This document shows positions 7,434 through 17,400 of a stretch of 64,000 nt of DNA, piece by piece (positions within the stretch are counted from its first letter, which is position 1; every line of letters starts with the position of its first letter). Location of the stretch: the NCBI GenBank assembly GCA_021325145.1, contig JAJPHR010000049.1, positions 1 through 64,000 on the forward strand, read 5' to 3'. The DNA is from Verrucomicrobiota bacterium (GTDB lineage Bacteria; Verrucomicrobiota; Verrucomicrobiia; Limisphaerales; Pedosphaeraceae). The notes beneath the pieces are model-generated. The model did no database searches. It was not told where the DNA came from and saw nothing but the letters and a program-made list of their open reading frames with translations. The position numbers and the translations under genes were made by a program.

Positions 7434-8354
7434 ATGCAGTCAGAAGAGCGGCAAAAGCGGATTGAGGAATACCTGCAAAAGGTGGAATTCGCGTCGCTGG
7501 AAGAGCTTGCGCGGCAGGTAGATGCGTCGATTTCCACGGTTCGGCGCGACCTGACTCAACTGGAAGCGGTGGGAAACCTCAGGCGAACGCACGGTGGGGC
7601 GCGAGTGATCGTTCCCAAATCAGACGAATTCGCTTTTTCGAGCCGCGACACGTTACAATTGGCGGAAAAGGAAGCCATCGGGCAGGCTTGCGCCAGCCTG
7701 ATTCAGCCGAGTCAAAGCGTCATTATCGACGCCGGCACGACGGCGTTTCACGTCGCACGCCATCTGGAAAGCCTGACGCTCCAAATCATCACCAATTCTC
7801 TTCCGGTGGCTAATTTGTTCGCTTCGGCGCAGCGAATCGAAGTGGTGGTGACAGGCGGAGTCATTTACCCGCGCCTGGGAGTCCTGGTGGGACCTTTGGC
7901 GGTGGAAGCTTTTTCAAAGATCCACGCCGACGTTGCCATTATGAGCGGCGGGGGGATTACGCTCGAAGGAGTGACCAATTCGCACGCGCTGCTGATTGAT
8001 ATCCAACAGGCCATGATCCGCGCGGCCAGCAAGGTTATCTTTTGCTTCGACTCGACGAAATTTGGCCGCCGTTCCGTGGCGCAGCTCTGCGATTTATCGA
8101 GCATCGATACGGTCGTGACGGATGCCGGCGCGCCGTCGGATCTGGTTCGCGGCTTGCGCGAGAGGGGTGTGGAAGTGCTGGTAGCGCCTGCTCCGTTCCA
8201 ACCGGTCAGCACACCCGCTCCTGTGCCTGCTCCGTCCCCTGCTCCACCAAAGGCCATTAAACACATCCCGAGACGCCGCCCGGTCCCGGCCAAGGCCGCG
8301 GTAATCACCGAAAGTCCAAGCGAAACCAGCGACAGCAGGATGGGGTGGGATTAG
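7434..8354 (+). CDS. DeoR-family transcriptional regulator of the microcompartment operon
   Basis: A 306-residue DeoR/GlpR-type regulator. The N-terminal winged helix-turn-helix reads ERQKRIEEYLQK then SISTVRRDLTQLE and RTHGGARV. The DeoR sensor domain follows (IIDAGTTAFHVARHL, ITNSLPVANL, VTGGVIYPRLGVLVGP, CFDSTKFGRRSV). The ATG at 7434 is preferred over an upstream TTG at 7398, because family members begin a few residues before ERQ and the upstream option would run through the operator words. After the sensor domain there is an unusual Pro/Ala-rich tail and a basic segment (PRRRPVPAK). It faces the shell operon and probably represses it until a sugar phosphate is present. Confidence 0.9.
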   Translation: MQSEERQKRIEEYLQKVEFASLEELARQVDASISTVRRDLTQLEAVGNLRRTHGGARVIVPKSDEFAFSSRDTLQLAEKEAIGQACASLIQPSQSVIIDAGTTAFHVARHLESLTLQIITNSLPVANLFASAQRIEVVVTGGVIYPRLGVLVGPLAVEAFSKIHADVAIMSGGGITLEGVTNSHALLIDIQQAMIRAASKVIFCFDSTKFGRRSVAQLCDLSSIDTVVTDAGAPSDLVRGLRERGVEVLVAPAPFQPVSTPAPVPAPSPAPPKAIKHIPRRRPVPAKAAVITESPSETSDSRMGWD

Positions 8355-8364
8355 GTCGGCGAAT

Positions 8365-8420
8365 GGCAGGACGGGCAATCCTCTGCCGTCGTCGGCGCGG
8401 GCGGAGTGCCGCGCCCTGCC
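8365..8420. repeat. Dispersed palindromic repeat, family A
   Basis: An inverted-orientation copy of the repeat (GGCAGGACGGGCAATCCTCT at one end, GCGCCCTGCC at the other). It fills the gap between the convergent DeoR and GT9 genes and could act as a bidirectional transcript end; no T-run was seen. Confidence 0.6.
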
Positions 8421-8430
8421 AAGACAGCTT

Positions 8431-9366
8431 TTAATGGTCCGCGCCGAGCAATTGCTTCAGGTTGTGGAATACGACCGGGACGGAAAGTTCCTTTAGGCCA
8501 CCCGAATTTCGCAGCACAGTTAATTGCTTGCTACGCGGGCACCAGACTGCTTCGGCGGTATCGCTCCAAAGCAAGAGCGAGCGCAGTCCAACCGCCGCGG
8601 CCAGGTGGGAAATTCCAGAATCATGACCGACGAATCCGACGCACGATGCCAGCCAGCCGGCTAATTCGGGCAGCGGCACGCTTTGCATCAGCTTCAGGCG
8701 GTCGGGCGGCAGCGCGCCGGCCAGCCGCTCCAAACGCCCACGCTCCGCTTCGCCGCCCACAATGAGAAGATTCAAGGAGGTGGAATGAATGATTTGCCGC
8801 AACAATTCAGCCCAGTTTTGCTCGGGCCAATTCTTGCGCTCGCTGCCGCTGCCCGGATGCACGGCGAGCCAGCGGGCGGTGTCTGCTGTCGTTTCGAAGG
8901 CCCGGGGGACGTCCAGTCTCGGCACGGCATCGGCATCGAAAATCGCCAGGCGTTCGAGCGGTTTCAGAAACACTTCGGTGGCATGGATGTCCCTGGTGTC
9001 ATCCGGCCGATGCACCCCGCAAATAAACTGCGCGCGGGTGCAACGGGCGACGTTCATTTGGAAAATCAGATCGGGATCGTAGAGGTACGAAATGATCAGA
9101 TCGAATTCGGAGAAATAATCGACAAGATCTTCGGACAGCGTGCCGCTCCGCGCGAAGAAACCAGCCAGCGCGCGCGCCTCGATGGATTGCACGCGTTCGA
9201 CCAAACCGCCCGCCAGGGCGAGTTGCGCGATGTGCGGATAGCCGAGCACTTCGAGGTGCGTGCGCGGAAACTGCTGCCGCAACGCCGCCAGCACCGGCAG
9301 TGTGAGGATGAAATCGCCAATCGCGCCGCCGCGAATGACCAAGATTTTGCCCTGAAGTGGGGTCAC
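8431..9366 (-). CDS. Glycosyltransferase family 9 (heptosyltransferase-like), GTG start
   Basis: A 311-residue GT9 protein, related to ADP-heptose:LPS heptosyltransferases. The N-terminal Rossmann half starts KILVIRGGAIGDFILTLPVLAAL, and the C-terminal half has the donor-binding pattern LAVHPGSGSERKNWP and GHDSGISHLAAAVGLRSLLLW. The start is GTG at 9366, just before the first strand. Length is normal for the family. It stands alone between a DeoR gene (convergent) and the peroxidase pair, so its acceptor cannot be told; lipopolysaccharide or another surface glycan is likely. Confidence 0.88.
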   Translation of the reverse strand: MTPLQGKILVIRGGAIGDFILTLPVLAALRQQFPRTHLEVLGYPHIAQLALAGGLVERVQSIEARALAGFFARSGTLSEDLVDYFSEFDLIISYLYDPDLIFQMNVARCTRAQFICGVHRPDDTRDIHATEVFLKPLERLAIFDADAVPRLDVPRAFETTADTARWLAVHPGSGSERKNWPEQNWAELLRQIIHSTSLNLLIVGGEAERGRLERLAGALPPDRLKLMQSVPLPELAGWLASCVGFVGHDSGISHLAAAVGLRSLLLWSDTAEAVWCPRSKQLTVLRNSGGLKELSVPVVFHNLKQLLGADH

Positions 9367-9611
9367 GCGAGATAAAATAGCAGGTTCGAGCGGAAGTGAA
9401 TAATGGAGTTTTCCGGGAAAGTGGATTTAGCAGGTTTCTCTTTGGCCAGACAACTGTTGTCGGCGGATGCGGCGTGGCTGAGATACTGGGACTTATGGAA
9501 CGAATGAATGGGTGCTTTTATCTGCGGGTCGCAAGGATTGAAAATGCGAATGTTGGTGATCGTTTGGAAGTTGCTGCGCCCGGGACGGGCGCACTCCGGG
9601 GAAGGCACGAA

Positions 9612-11108
9612 TCACGTTGCGAGCCAGGTGAGCGCACGCAGGCTGGGCATGAATAGATAAGCGCCGCCGCGAACGGTCACGAAGCGGGGCAGAGGCGCGG
9701 TGCGTTGATCCAGGCCGGTGCAGGGCACGAGCATTGAGCCGGTTCCAGGTTCGCCGCGGGCGCCGGTCAGAGGGTCGGGATTGTCAGTAAGGCCGTTGAA
9801 ATGCGGGTTGTTGGCCCAGACTTGTTGAACGAATTCGAACTGACTTTTGAGGCTGGCATTGAGACCGAGGAAATGGATGCCGCGCGGCTGCTGGTCCGGT
9901 TTCAGGTCGAGAATGGCGCGCAAACCTTGAACATCCGTCGTGCAGTCGAGGACGCTGAGATCGAAGAGCGGCTTTCCGTACGGTTTTCCGCGACGCAGAA
10001 TTCGATGACGCGCGGTCATGTGCAGTGATTCGGGCGGGGCGGCGGGAAGCAATTGATCGCGCGGATTCGAGCGCCGAATGTGAGCGCCGAAAGGACAACC
10101 GTGGCCGACGGGATCGATTTGGGCGTAGAGAAAATCATCGGATTCCCGGAGAGCGTGATCGTCGCAATCAGGAGACAGCGTGAGCGGAGCCCCGCTGGGC
10201 CAGCGCCCGATCATCTTGGCGGCCAAACGGACCATGAACAGCGGGTCGGGCTGTCCCAGGCGGCGCTGGGCTTCGCTCTGCATGAATTGCCAGAAACCCG
10301 CCACGTCCTGTTCCAGCTTGCGATAGACCACAAAGGTGCCGTTTAACCCGAAGTCGCGCTGGCCTTTGAGGTAAGGATTGGACGAATCCGGCAGGAGTTT
10401 CAATGGATCATCAGCCGATTGCAGAACGGGACCGAGGCTGTTAAAGCCGTATTCGTTTTTATAACCTAAAATGAACTCGCCGGTTTCAACGCCGGTTCCT
10501 TTGATGCCTTTGATTTCCGGCTGCGCGATGCCGTCATGAAATCCAAAAGGCTCCTTGCCGGTGGACGGACGAATGCCGATTTGCGTCGAAATGACGTTAA
10601 TTCCAGGAAAGCCGGTCAGATTCGTTTCGATTCGTTCGCGTTCCGTGGCAAGCGCAGGCTCGGTCGTAGTGTGGAGGATGAGCAAGGCGTGGATGGCTTC
10701 GTTGTTTGGACCGCCGAGTTCCCATCGCGCCGGAGCGCTGTCACCAACATCATCGAGATTGCGGGAGGATTCGGGCGAAGCGATGCCGTTGAGAAACTCA
10801 GGCGGAAATGTCTCAACGCAACCCGCCGGCAAGCCGAGCATCCGCAAGCCATCGGCGGTGAACGCCACGTTCAAGGCTTGCGATGGTTTGTGTTTTGGGA
10901 CATCGGACCGAACCCGCCAGGAAGTTGCGGTCGTCACCGCAGGGCGCAGCAGGGCCAGCCACTTTTTGGCGGTGAAGCGTTCGTCAAAGCGCAGGAACAG
11001 GCAGGCAGTGCAAGGCAGGTGGCCAAAGCCGCTGGTGATGAAGCCCTGGATGTCGGCGCGAGCTTCCGGGGGGAGAAGCTGACTTGAGGCTGGCGGCGAA
11101 GGCATCAT
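9612..11108 (-). CDS. DyP-type heme peroxidase
   Basis: A protein of about 498 residues of the dye-decolorizing peroxidase family, the longer class seen in cyanobacteria and fungi. GFHDGIAQP contains the GxxDG motif with the distal Asp. HIRRSNPRD carries the expected proximal heme His, and RILRRGKPYG the distal Arg. FLGLNASLKSQFEFVQQ is the usual C-terminal block. The ATG at 11108 (or 11105) follows the stop of the upstream gene by one base, pointing to coupled translation. No Tat or Sec signal is visible, and there is no encapsulin nearby, so it is probably cytosolic. Natural substrate unknown. Confidence 0.92.
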   Translation of the reverse strand: MMPSPPASSQLLPPEARADIQGFITSGFGHLPCTACLFLRFDERFTAKKWLALLRPAVTTATSWRVRSDVPKHKPSQALNVAFTADGLRMLGLPAGCVETFPPEFLNGIASPESSRNLDDVGDSAPARWELGGPNNEAIHALLILHTTTEPALATERERIETNLTGFPGINVISTQIGIRPSTGKEPFGFHDGIAQPEIKGIKGTGVETGEFILGYKNEYGFNSLGPVLQSADDPLKLLPDSSNPYLKGQRDFGLNGTFVVYRKLEQDVAGFWQFMQSEAQRRLGQPDPLFMVRLAAKMIGRWPSGAPLTLSPDCDDHALRESDDFLYAQIDPVGHGCPFGAHIRRSNPRDQLLPAAPPESLHMTARHRILRRGKPYGKPLFDLSVLDCTTDVQGLRAILDLKPDQQPRGIHFLGLNASLKSQFEFVQQVWANNPHFNGLTDNPDPLTGARGEPGTGSMLVPCTGLDQRTAPLPRFVTVRGGAYLFMPSLRALTWLAT

Positions 11109-11109
11109 C

Positions 11110-12405
11110 TCAGGATGGGAACGACGCCGGGGAAGCGTCTGGTTTTTGGCCATTCGCCAGGCGGCGAACGATCCAGCCGAACCAGAAGGCAAATTCCAGG
11201 TCCGCCTTGAGATTCAGCACGCTGGTGGCGGGACAGGCGCTGTAGAAGACATTCGCCGCCACTTGATGCTTGCGAAGAAATTGCTTCAGGGCCGCCACAT
11301 CCTGCGCGCCCGCTGCGGGAAAATCGGGCGCAGTGGTCCAGAGCGCATTGAGGCCGGAAAGGATCATCTCGGCGAATTCATCGATGTAATTTTCCCAGGT
11401 GCCGTCATAATTACTGACAAGCAGCATGCGCTTGCCGCCATCGAGAATCGCCCAACGCACCGTGTGAATGGTGCTGATGCCCACGAGCGAGCCGGTGGTG
11501 GAAAGCCTTCGCCCGTAAAGGTCGATCAAGGCCAGCACCGCTCGCAGCCGCGCGAGGCACTCGGGCTTGACATCCGTTACGAGCGTCAATTGATTTTGGA
11601 GAATCGCATCTTCGGGTGGATAACCCGCCGGGATCGGATATGGCGGCGGGTTCGGGCAGGCCTGGCTGTACGGGGACGGCGGTGGTGGAGGCTGGTTGTT
11701 GAAAATGAAATTCAGCAGCCGCACCCACCAGACACGATTGAGCGTGGCGTTGATGGCCATGGCGGCGTCCAAGACATTTCGCAGGCCCAATCGGGTCATG
11801 AGTCCGATGACTTCCATACCGGCGAGCAGCGCGCGGAGCAGCACATCGAATGGCAACCAGACCGCGTGCGCGAAGGTTCGCAGCCCGGCTCCGACGCGCA
11901 GGATATCTGGCAACAGGTTGAAGACTCGTTCGGCGCGGGGATCGGCCAGCCAACGTTGAAAGAAATCGTTCAATTCGATCCCCGCGCGGAGCCGGGGCAA
12001 GTCGTCGCCGCGAAAGGCAATGTAGTAGGTGTCTGGTGGCACGGTGTGCGCTCGGATGAATTGGGAAAAGGAGGCCGGCCCTTCGTAGCCTTCGCAACAG
12101 CCCCAGATGGCTTCCGGGTGTTTCGTCCGAGCGATGACCTCCTGCACGTGATCGGCTTCGGAACCATCGTAGTCGGTGGTGAAGAGGAGGCGCTGCCGTC
12201 CGGGACCGCGATCCGGATCATCCAGCAGCGCCAGCCGCGCGAAATGGATGGAACGGCTGCTCACGAAATCGATGCGCGGCTGGGCGACGGTTCCCGGGGC
12301 GTGCGTACCCTGGACGTCGTTGCCAAACGAGTTCAACGTCTGGCACAGGGCGGTTTCCATCCCGGCGCGAACGGGAGCGATAACGATTAATCCATTGGTT
12401 GGCAT
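11110..12405 (-). CDS. Unknown protein coupled to the DyP peroxidase, two similar halves
   Basis: A 431-residue protein I cannot name. It starts at ATG 12405 (MPTNGLIVIAPVRAGME); the longer frame only adds a TTG start. Two similar segments are visible: SIHFARLALLDD with LLFTTDYDGSEADHVQEVI in the N-terminal half, and TIHTVRWAILDG with LLVSNYDGTWENYIDEFAEM in the C-terminal half. Between them is a hydrophobic region (about residues 170-240) and a Pro-rich linker (NNQPPPPPSPY). Each half also holds a cysteine-bearing segment (WGCCEGYEG; VFYSACPATS). The YDG-(W/S)-(E/A)-x-(H/Y) pattern suggests a duplicated ferredoxin-like domain. The one-base gap to the DyP gene suggests the two proteins act together. 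Confidence 0.75.
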   Translation of the reverse strand: MPTNGLIVIAPVRAGMETALCQTLNSFGNDVQGTHAPGTVAQPRIDFVSSRSIHFARLALLDDPDRGPGRQRLLFTTDYDGSEADHVQEVIARTKHPEAIWGCCEGYEGPASFSQFIRAHTVPPDTYYIAFRGDDLPRLRAGIELNDFFQRWLADPRAERVFNLLPDILRVGAGLRTFAHAVWLPFDVLLRALLAGMEVIGLMTRLGLRNVLDAAMAINATLNRVWWVRLLNFIFNNQPPPPPSPYSQACPNPPPYPIPAGYPPEDAILQNQLTLVTDVKPECLARLRAVLALIDLYGRRLSTTGSLVGISTIHTVRWAILDGGKRMLLVSNYDGTWENYIDEFAEMILSGLNALWTTAPDFPAAGAQDVAALKQFLRKHQVAANVFYSACPATSVLNLKADLEFAFWFGWIVRRLANGQKPDASPASFPS

Positions 12406-13123
12406 GCCAGCAGGCCTGGCTTTCTGACTACCAAAGAGCGCCGAGTCAGGCAAGCTGCATCGGCGGAGGGAGGGCGTCCGGCGATGTATCTCAACGCTGA
12501 TACTATGCCCCTGGCAGGGATGGCGCGTTGAGCCGGGTTTTCAGCCCTGATCGTGTTCGCGATCGGATACCTGAGCGTTGCTCCAGGCTGGTATGAAGCC
12601 GCGCCGCTGGCACCACAGTTGCGGCACTACTCTGAGGTGCCGCAAGGCCAGGGAACCGGAACTGGTGATAAGCAAGAAAAATTCATTTGCGTTCAGGGCG
12701 AGAGTGTGCTTTAATGCGAGTATCAGACGAAGGATTGGGAGGGAATCCTGAGGACAAAGGCGCGCCGCGCATTGAGCGCGTTGCAAGGGCGAATTTTGCC
12801 TTCCTGCGGGAGGGAGGCTGGTTCTTTGACAATCATGCAGTGGGCGCAAGCCCGGCGATTTAGGGAAAGCGGCGAAACCTTTACCGTCACCGGAGACCCG
12901 GCACCGCTACGCCGGAAAGGCCAGGAATTAAGCTAAATTAAACCAAATTAAACCTAAAATTCCGGATTGGCCCTCCCCCAGATCGATCCCAGCTTCCCCC
13001 GGCTTGCTCCGTGGGCAATGGTGGGCGGCGCGCGAATGAAGCGACCTAGCTCGGCAGGAGCCTTGCCCTACCGCAAACAAGGTGAAACAAACCGGAAATC
13101 GACCCGTTTGGGCGGGCGAAAGT
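12406..13123. other. Long intergenic region without a supported gene
   Basis: Upstream of the DyP pair and downstream of the tRNA. Small frames exist (for example on the minus strand at 12541-12849) but have no recognizable composition or start signal. At 12926-12944 it contains AATTAAGCTAAATTAAACC, which recurs exactly at 62045-62063, followed here by another AAATTAAACC. At 13050-13071 a fragment resembling one arm of repeat family A (GGCAGGAGCCTTGCCCTACC) is present. The promoter of the DyP pair must lie in the left part, but I see no convincing -35/-10 pair. Confidence 0.5.
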
Positions 13124-13200
13124 TGGCGCGCCCGGCGCGATTCGAACGCGCGACCACCTGCTTAGAAGGCAGGTGCTCTATCCAACTGAGCTACGGGCGC
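13124..13200 (-). tRNA. tRNA-Arg (anticodon UCU)
   Basis: On the minus strand the sequence folds as a cloverleaf. The acceptor arm is GCGCCCG/CGGGCGC, and the D-arm begins AGCTCAGTTGG. The anticodon stem is CCTGC/GCAGG around the loop CTTCTAA (anticodon TCT), and the T-arm is GCGCG-TTCGAAT-CGCGC. The discriminator is G at 13127, and the CCA end is encoded at 13124-13126. Confidence 0.97.
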
Positions 13201-13315
13201 AAAGGCTGATAACCAATGCTTCCACGGAGCATGGCCCGTCCGGGGCAAATTTTCAATACTGCATCTTGCAGCAGCCTGGGCGGGAGCATGTCAGCACAAC
13301 CATCAGGACGTTAAC

Positions 13316-13384
13316 ACGCGGCTGGAAGCCGCTTTCACCGGCAGCCAGGACGACCGCCGCTACATACGGCGCGCTTCCGGTGCG
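13316..13384. repeat. Dispersed repeat, family D (copy 1)
   Basis: The text CACGCGGCTGGAAGCCGCTT, then CACCGGCAGCCAGGA, then CCGCCGCTAC and GCTTCCGGTGCGC matches a segment inside the MITE-like element at 58137-58296. Both contain nested hairpins (GCGGCTGGAAGCCGC). It lies between the tRNA and the LysR gene in a 283-base gap that otherwise shows no gene. Confidence 0.6.
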
Positions 13385-13461
13385 CTGACCGTCTTGACGC
13401 CGAAAGCCCTCGTTCCCAGGGGTTGGCCCGCTGAATGCTCTGCCTAATTTACATGTTTATG

Positions 13462-13476
13462 ATGAAGGCTATTCAT
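13462..13476. promoter_or_regulatory. LysR-type binding box (T-N11-A) before the LysR gene
   Basis: ATGAA-GGCTA-TTCAT is a perfect 5-base inverted repeat with the T-N11-A arrangement known for LysR-type regulators. It ends 7 bases before the LysR start codon at 13484 and there is no divergent gene, so negative autoregulation is the simplest reading. Confidence 0.55.
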
Positions 13477-13483
13477 TGCAACG

Positions 13484-14410
13484 ATGAGCCTGCCCCTTGA
13501 CAGCAAACAACTCCGCGCATTCACAACGCTCGCACGCACCGGCAGTTTTACGCTGGCCGCGAAGGAGCTCAACCTGACCCAGTCCGCCATCAGCCATTCC
13601 ATGAAGGCTTTGGAGCAGGATGTGGGCTGTCTCCTTTTGGACAGGATGGGCAAAAAAATATCGCTGACGCAGGCGGGCGAGCAGTTGCTGCATCATGCGG
13701 AAAGAATTCTCCAGGAGATGGCGGCGACGCGGGCTTCGCTCGAACAGCTTGGCAAATGGGGCAAGGGCCGCTTGCGCATCGGCACGAGCGCGGCCGCATG
13801 CCAGTATATTCTCCCAACGGTGCTGGGCGAGTTCAAGAAGAGCTTTCCGCACCACGCGATCATGATCGAGCCCGGGGACGCGCTGGAATCGCTGGAGGCG
13901 CTGCGGAACCAGAGGATCGACCTGGCGCTGGCCCTGGAGCCCGAGCACGAGCAGCAGTTTGAATTTCATCCGTTGTTTACGGACGAGCTGGTTTTTCTGC
14001 TGAGTCCGTTGCATCCGTGGGCGGCGGCGGGCGCACCGGTGCGCGGCGAGATTCCGCGCCAGAATTACGTATTGTATAACAAGGCCAGTTGCACGTTCCG
14101 CATGGTGGAAAATTATTTTCGCCAGGAGGAGATGGTGTTGAACACAGTGATCGAGCTGGGGAGCATGGAAGCCATCAAGGAACTGGTCAAACTCGGCCTG
14201 GGCGTGAGCATCCTGGCGCCGTGGATCGCCCGCAAGGAACTTGAGGAACGGGCCCTGGTGGCGCTGCCACTGGGCCGGCGAAAGCTGCGGCGGACCTGGG
14301 GCATTTCGCACTGGCGCAGGCATCGGCTGAACCTGGCGGAGGAAACGTTTATCGGACTTTGCCGTTCCGCGACGGAGGGTCTGATGAGCGAACTTCCCGC
14401 GGCAGTGTGA
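13484..14410 (+). CDS. LysR-family transcriptional regulator
   Basis: A 308-residue LysR regulator. The N-terminal winged helix-turn-helix is clear (LRAFTTLARTGSFTLAAKELNLTQSAISHSMKALE split over residues 10-45), followed by LTQAGEQLLHHAERIL. The co-inducer domain begins GRLRIGTSAAACQYILPTVL and continues to RLNLAEETFIGLC. Length is normal. The box at 13462-13476 lies just upstream. Its target genes are not evident, as the next gene is convergent. The C-terminal domain resembles those of CbbR/CysB-like regulators only in general terms, so the effector is unknown. Confidence 0.93.
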   Translation: MSLPLDSKQLRAFTTLARTGSFTLAAKELNLTQSAISHSMKALEQDVGCLLLDRMGKKISLTQAGEQLLHHAERILQEMAATRASLEQLGKWGKGRLRIGTSAAACQYILPTVLGEFKKSFPHHAIMIEPGDALESLEALRNQRIDLALALEPEHEQQFEFHPLFTDELVFLLSPLHPWAAAGAPVRGEIPRQNYVLYNKASCTFRMVENYFRQEEMVLNTVIELGSMEAIKELVKLGLGVSILAPWIARKELEERALVALPLGRRKLRRTWGISHWRRHRLNLAEETFIGLCRSATEGLMSELPAAV

Positions 14411-14448
14411 TTTTAAAAACGAAGCCGCCGGGCGGAGCGCCCGGCGGC
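14411..14448 (-). terminator. Rho-independent terminator of the giant beta-strand repeat gene
   Basis: A perfect 11-base stem GCCGCCGGGCG/CGCCCGGCGGC (14424-14434 and 14438-14448) with a 3-base loop. Read on the minus strand it is followed by TTCGTTTTTAAAA, giving a T-run, 29 bases after the stop of the giant gene. It may also end the convergent LysR transcript. Confidence 0.8.
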
Positions 14449-14476
14449 CGTGGAATGAATCGGGACTAAGGTTCGC

Positions 14477-17400
14477 TTATTCGCGAATGTCGAAGAACTG
14501 TGTGGTGTTCGTGGAACCGACGTTGCCGGACCAATTGAAGTTACCACTGGGATCAAACGTGTTGGTCACCACGGGGGTCCAACTGCTCAAGGGCAATACG
14601 GCGTTCGTCGAAGTCACCACCACATAAGTGCCGTTGGGAGTGCCGCCGCTGCCGGACAGGCCAAGCGTGGGCGCGGAGTAACTGACGCTGCCGATCATGG
14701 GCGGGGTGAGCGTGCCGGTGACAGAGATGGTCCCGCTGGAGCCCAAAGCGGTCGTGTTCCAGGACAGCCCCGGCCCGAGTTGCGGCAGCTGGACCGAGGT
14801 AAACGAACCCAAATAGCTGCCGCCACCCGAGTTGAAGAGCTTGAAGCTTTCACCGCCTTTCATGCTCCCGCCCACATTGGTCACAATGAGCGTGCCGCCG
14901 TAGGTGATGTTGCCGGTGACCGTGTGCAGTTGAGCATTGGTCTGCGACGTCTTCCGGACGGCGAGAACAGCCGAACCGGAAAGCGAGGCGCTATTGGAAA
15001 CGGTCAACACGCCCGTTGGCGAGCCAGGCTGGATGATGCCGCCAGAGTTTATGACCAGGGCCCCATTGATGGCGCCACTGCCCTGAAGCGTTTGACCACT
15101 GGGAATGGTCAACTGCTGATCGCTCCGGCCAATCACGTCCACGGTCGCACCCGAGGCCACGGTAATCGCGGAACTCAGGCTGATCGAGCCATCGCCGCCG
15201 CCCGTGTTCGTCAGGCAGAGCGTGCCGGCATTCACGAAGGTGGGACCGGTGTAGGTTTCGGGCGCAGCGAGGAACAAAGGCGCGGTGCCGGTGACCTTGG
15301 AGAGCGTGCCGGCGCCACCGATGGGAGCGGTCGTCAAGACCCAGTTGCCGCCGATGTTGAAGCTGTTGCTGCCGAGCAGGGTTATGGGACCGCCCCAGGT
15401 GTTGCTGCCGCTTTCGTTGAGCATGCTCGCGTCCTGCAAGATGAGGTTCTTGGTCATGACGTTGGAGACGTTGAAGAAAGCCAGGGTGGCGTTGCTGAAG
15501 ACCACGAGGTTGCTGGTGACTTCGCCGAGCGAGGGCATGACGCCCTGGATGCCGAAGATGCCTCCCTGAACCGCGATGTGCCCGAAAGCAGGATCGATTT
15601 GCACGCCGGTAAGCTGCAGCCGGTTGGTGCCCACCTTGGTCAATTGGTAGGGAGCGCCGGAGGGAATCGTAGTCAATGCGGCATTGATGTTGGTGCTTGA
15701 CAGATCCCGCCAATCCAACCGTCCGCTGCCGCCGATGGTCGTGTTCCCGGCAAGGGCGAGGTAGGAGAAGTTCGGGGTGGTGAAAGTCGCGCTCGCGCTG
15801 CTATTGATGATTGCGCCGTTGCCGCCAACGCCCGCGCCTGAGACGGTAATGATTTCGTTGGGGTTGTTGGCGGGATTGATGTTCACGCCGTTGGTAATAT
15901 CGAGTGTTCCGGAATTGGTGATAGTGATCGGGTTCGGGTAGAAGACGCCGTTATAAGTACCAGCGGCAAGGTTCGTCCCCAACGCCGTACTGGTGGCCGC
16001 TTTGAGCGTCCCGCTCTTGATTAAAATTGCGCCATTGAAGTTGGTATTGTTGCCCGTGAGGACAGTTACGCCAGTGGCAGTGCCCGATTCCTGGATCAAC
16101 CCCGTGCCGCTGATGACATTGGTCACGACGAGATTGGTGTTCATGTTGAAAAGGAGCGTAGTCCCATCCTGAATAGGGCCGCCGCCCAGGCTGCCGGCAC
16201 TCCCGCCATTGCCCACCTGCAAGGTGCCGGAGACCAGGTTCACGGTCCCCGCGTAGTCGTTAGTGCCGGTATTGGCCAGAGTCACAGTTGCGCCGCCATT
16301 CACGGTGAATGTGGAGGAAGGCGACAAGCCGCCGCTGATTTTGCCGGCGCCGGTGAACACGTAATTCAGCGTGCCGTTGCCGAACTGGATGTCTTCCGGT
16401 TGCACCGCGTTGGTCAAGGTGATGTTGCCCGTGGTGCCCGAGTCGTCGAAGTGAGCGATGTCTCCGATGCCGAACACGACCGCCGGCGGAGTGCCGTTGT
16501 TGTACCAGTTGGTGGTGGCATTGCTGTCCCAAAGCGTGGGACTGCCGGGCGCGCCGCCATGCCACGTCAGGTTCTGCGGGACATGATCAATGCTGAGGAC
16601 AATCGATCCCGGCGTGGTGGCAGGATCGACCAGGTGAATGGCGTAGCCGGCGGGCGGCGGCAGTAATACAAAGTTGTTGGAGCTGCCCGTCAGCGTGCCA
16701 CTGTAGGTGATTACCGTGATTTGCTGGCCGGAATTGACGGAGCCGATGTTTGGCACTGCCTGGATGGTGTTGCTGCTGCCTTGCATGATCAGGTTTCCGA
16801 TCACTGCGATTTGGTCACTGCTGCCGCTGAGCCGGAAGGTCATCGCCGCGTTGGTCATCGTCAGCGTGCCGGTGGAGAAGGTGCCAGGATTGCCGGCATC
16901 GCCCGGATGAATTGAGCCCGCGATCAGGACCGGGCCGTTGTTTCCACCAGCTCCGGTAAGAGTTGTGCCTGCGGCGGTGGTCAGCGTGCCGCCACCGGTG
17001 TTCTGCGAATCCAGAATCAACGTCCCGCCGGTGATGGTGGTGTTACCCGAATAAGAACACCCGCCATTCAAAATGAGAGTGGCGGTGCCAATCATGTTCA
17101 GACTGCCGGGGCCGCCGACATTGCCGCTGATCGTCAGGGATGTGCCGCCGATGCTCCAGAGGTTGGTTCCATTGATCGTAATCGCGCCACTCAGGGCGTT
17201 GGCGGAACTCTCGTTGTTCAGTGTCGTGGCCACCCCGTCGCCGTTCAGGACCATGGGCTTGTTGATGGTTTGCGACAACCGGAAGAGGCCCAGAGTTGCG
17301 CCGTTGCTTACCGTAAGGGTAAAGGCAGGATCACCGAGCGTCGTTCCCTGGAGTTGCACGTCGAGCTGGCCCTGCAGCACGTTGATGTTCTTAAGGTTGG

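Noticed and set aside
12541-12849. A 102-residue minus-strand frame in the gap upstream of the DyP pair.
   Set aside because: No recognisable motif, no convincing ribosome site and composition unlike neighbours.
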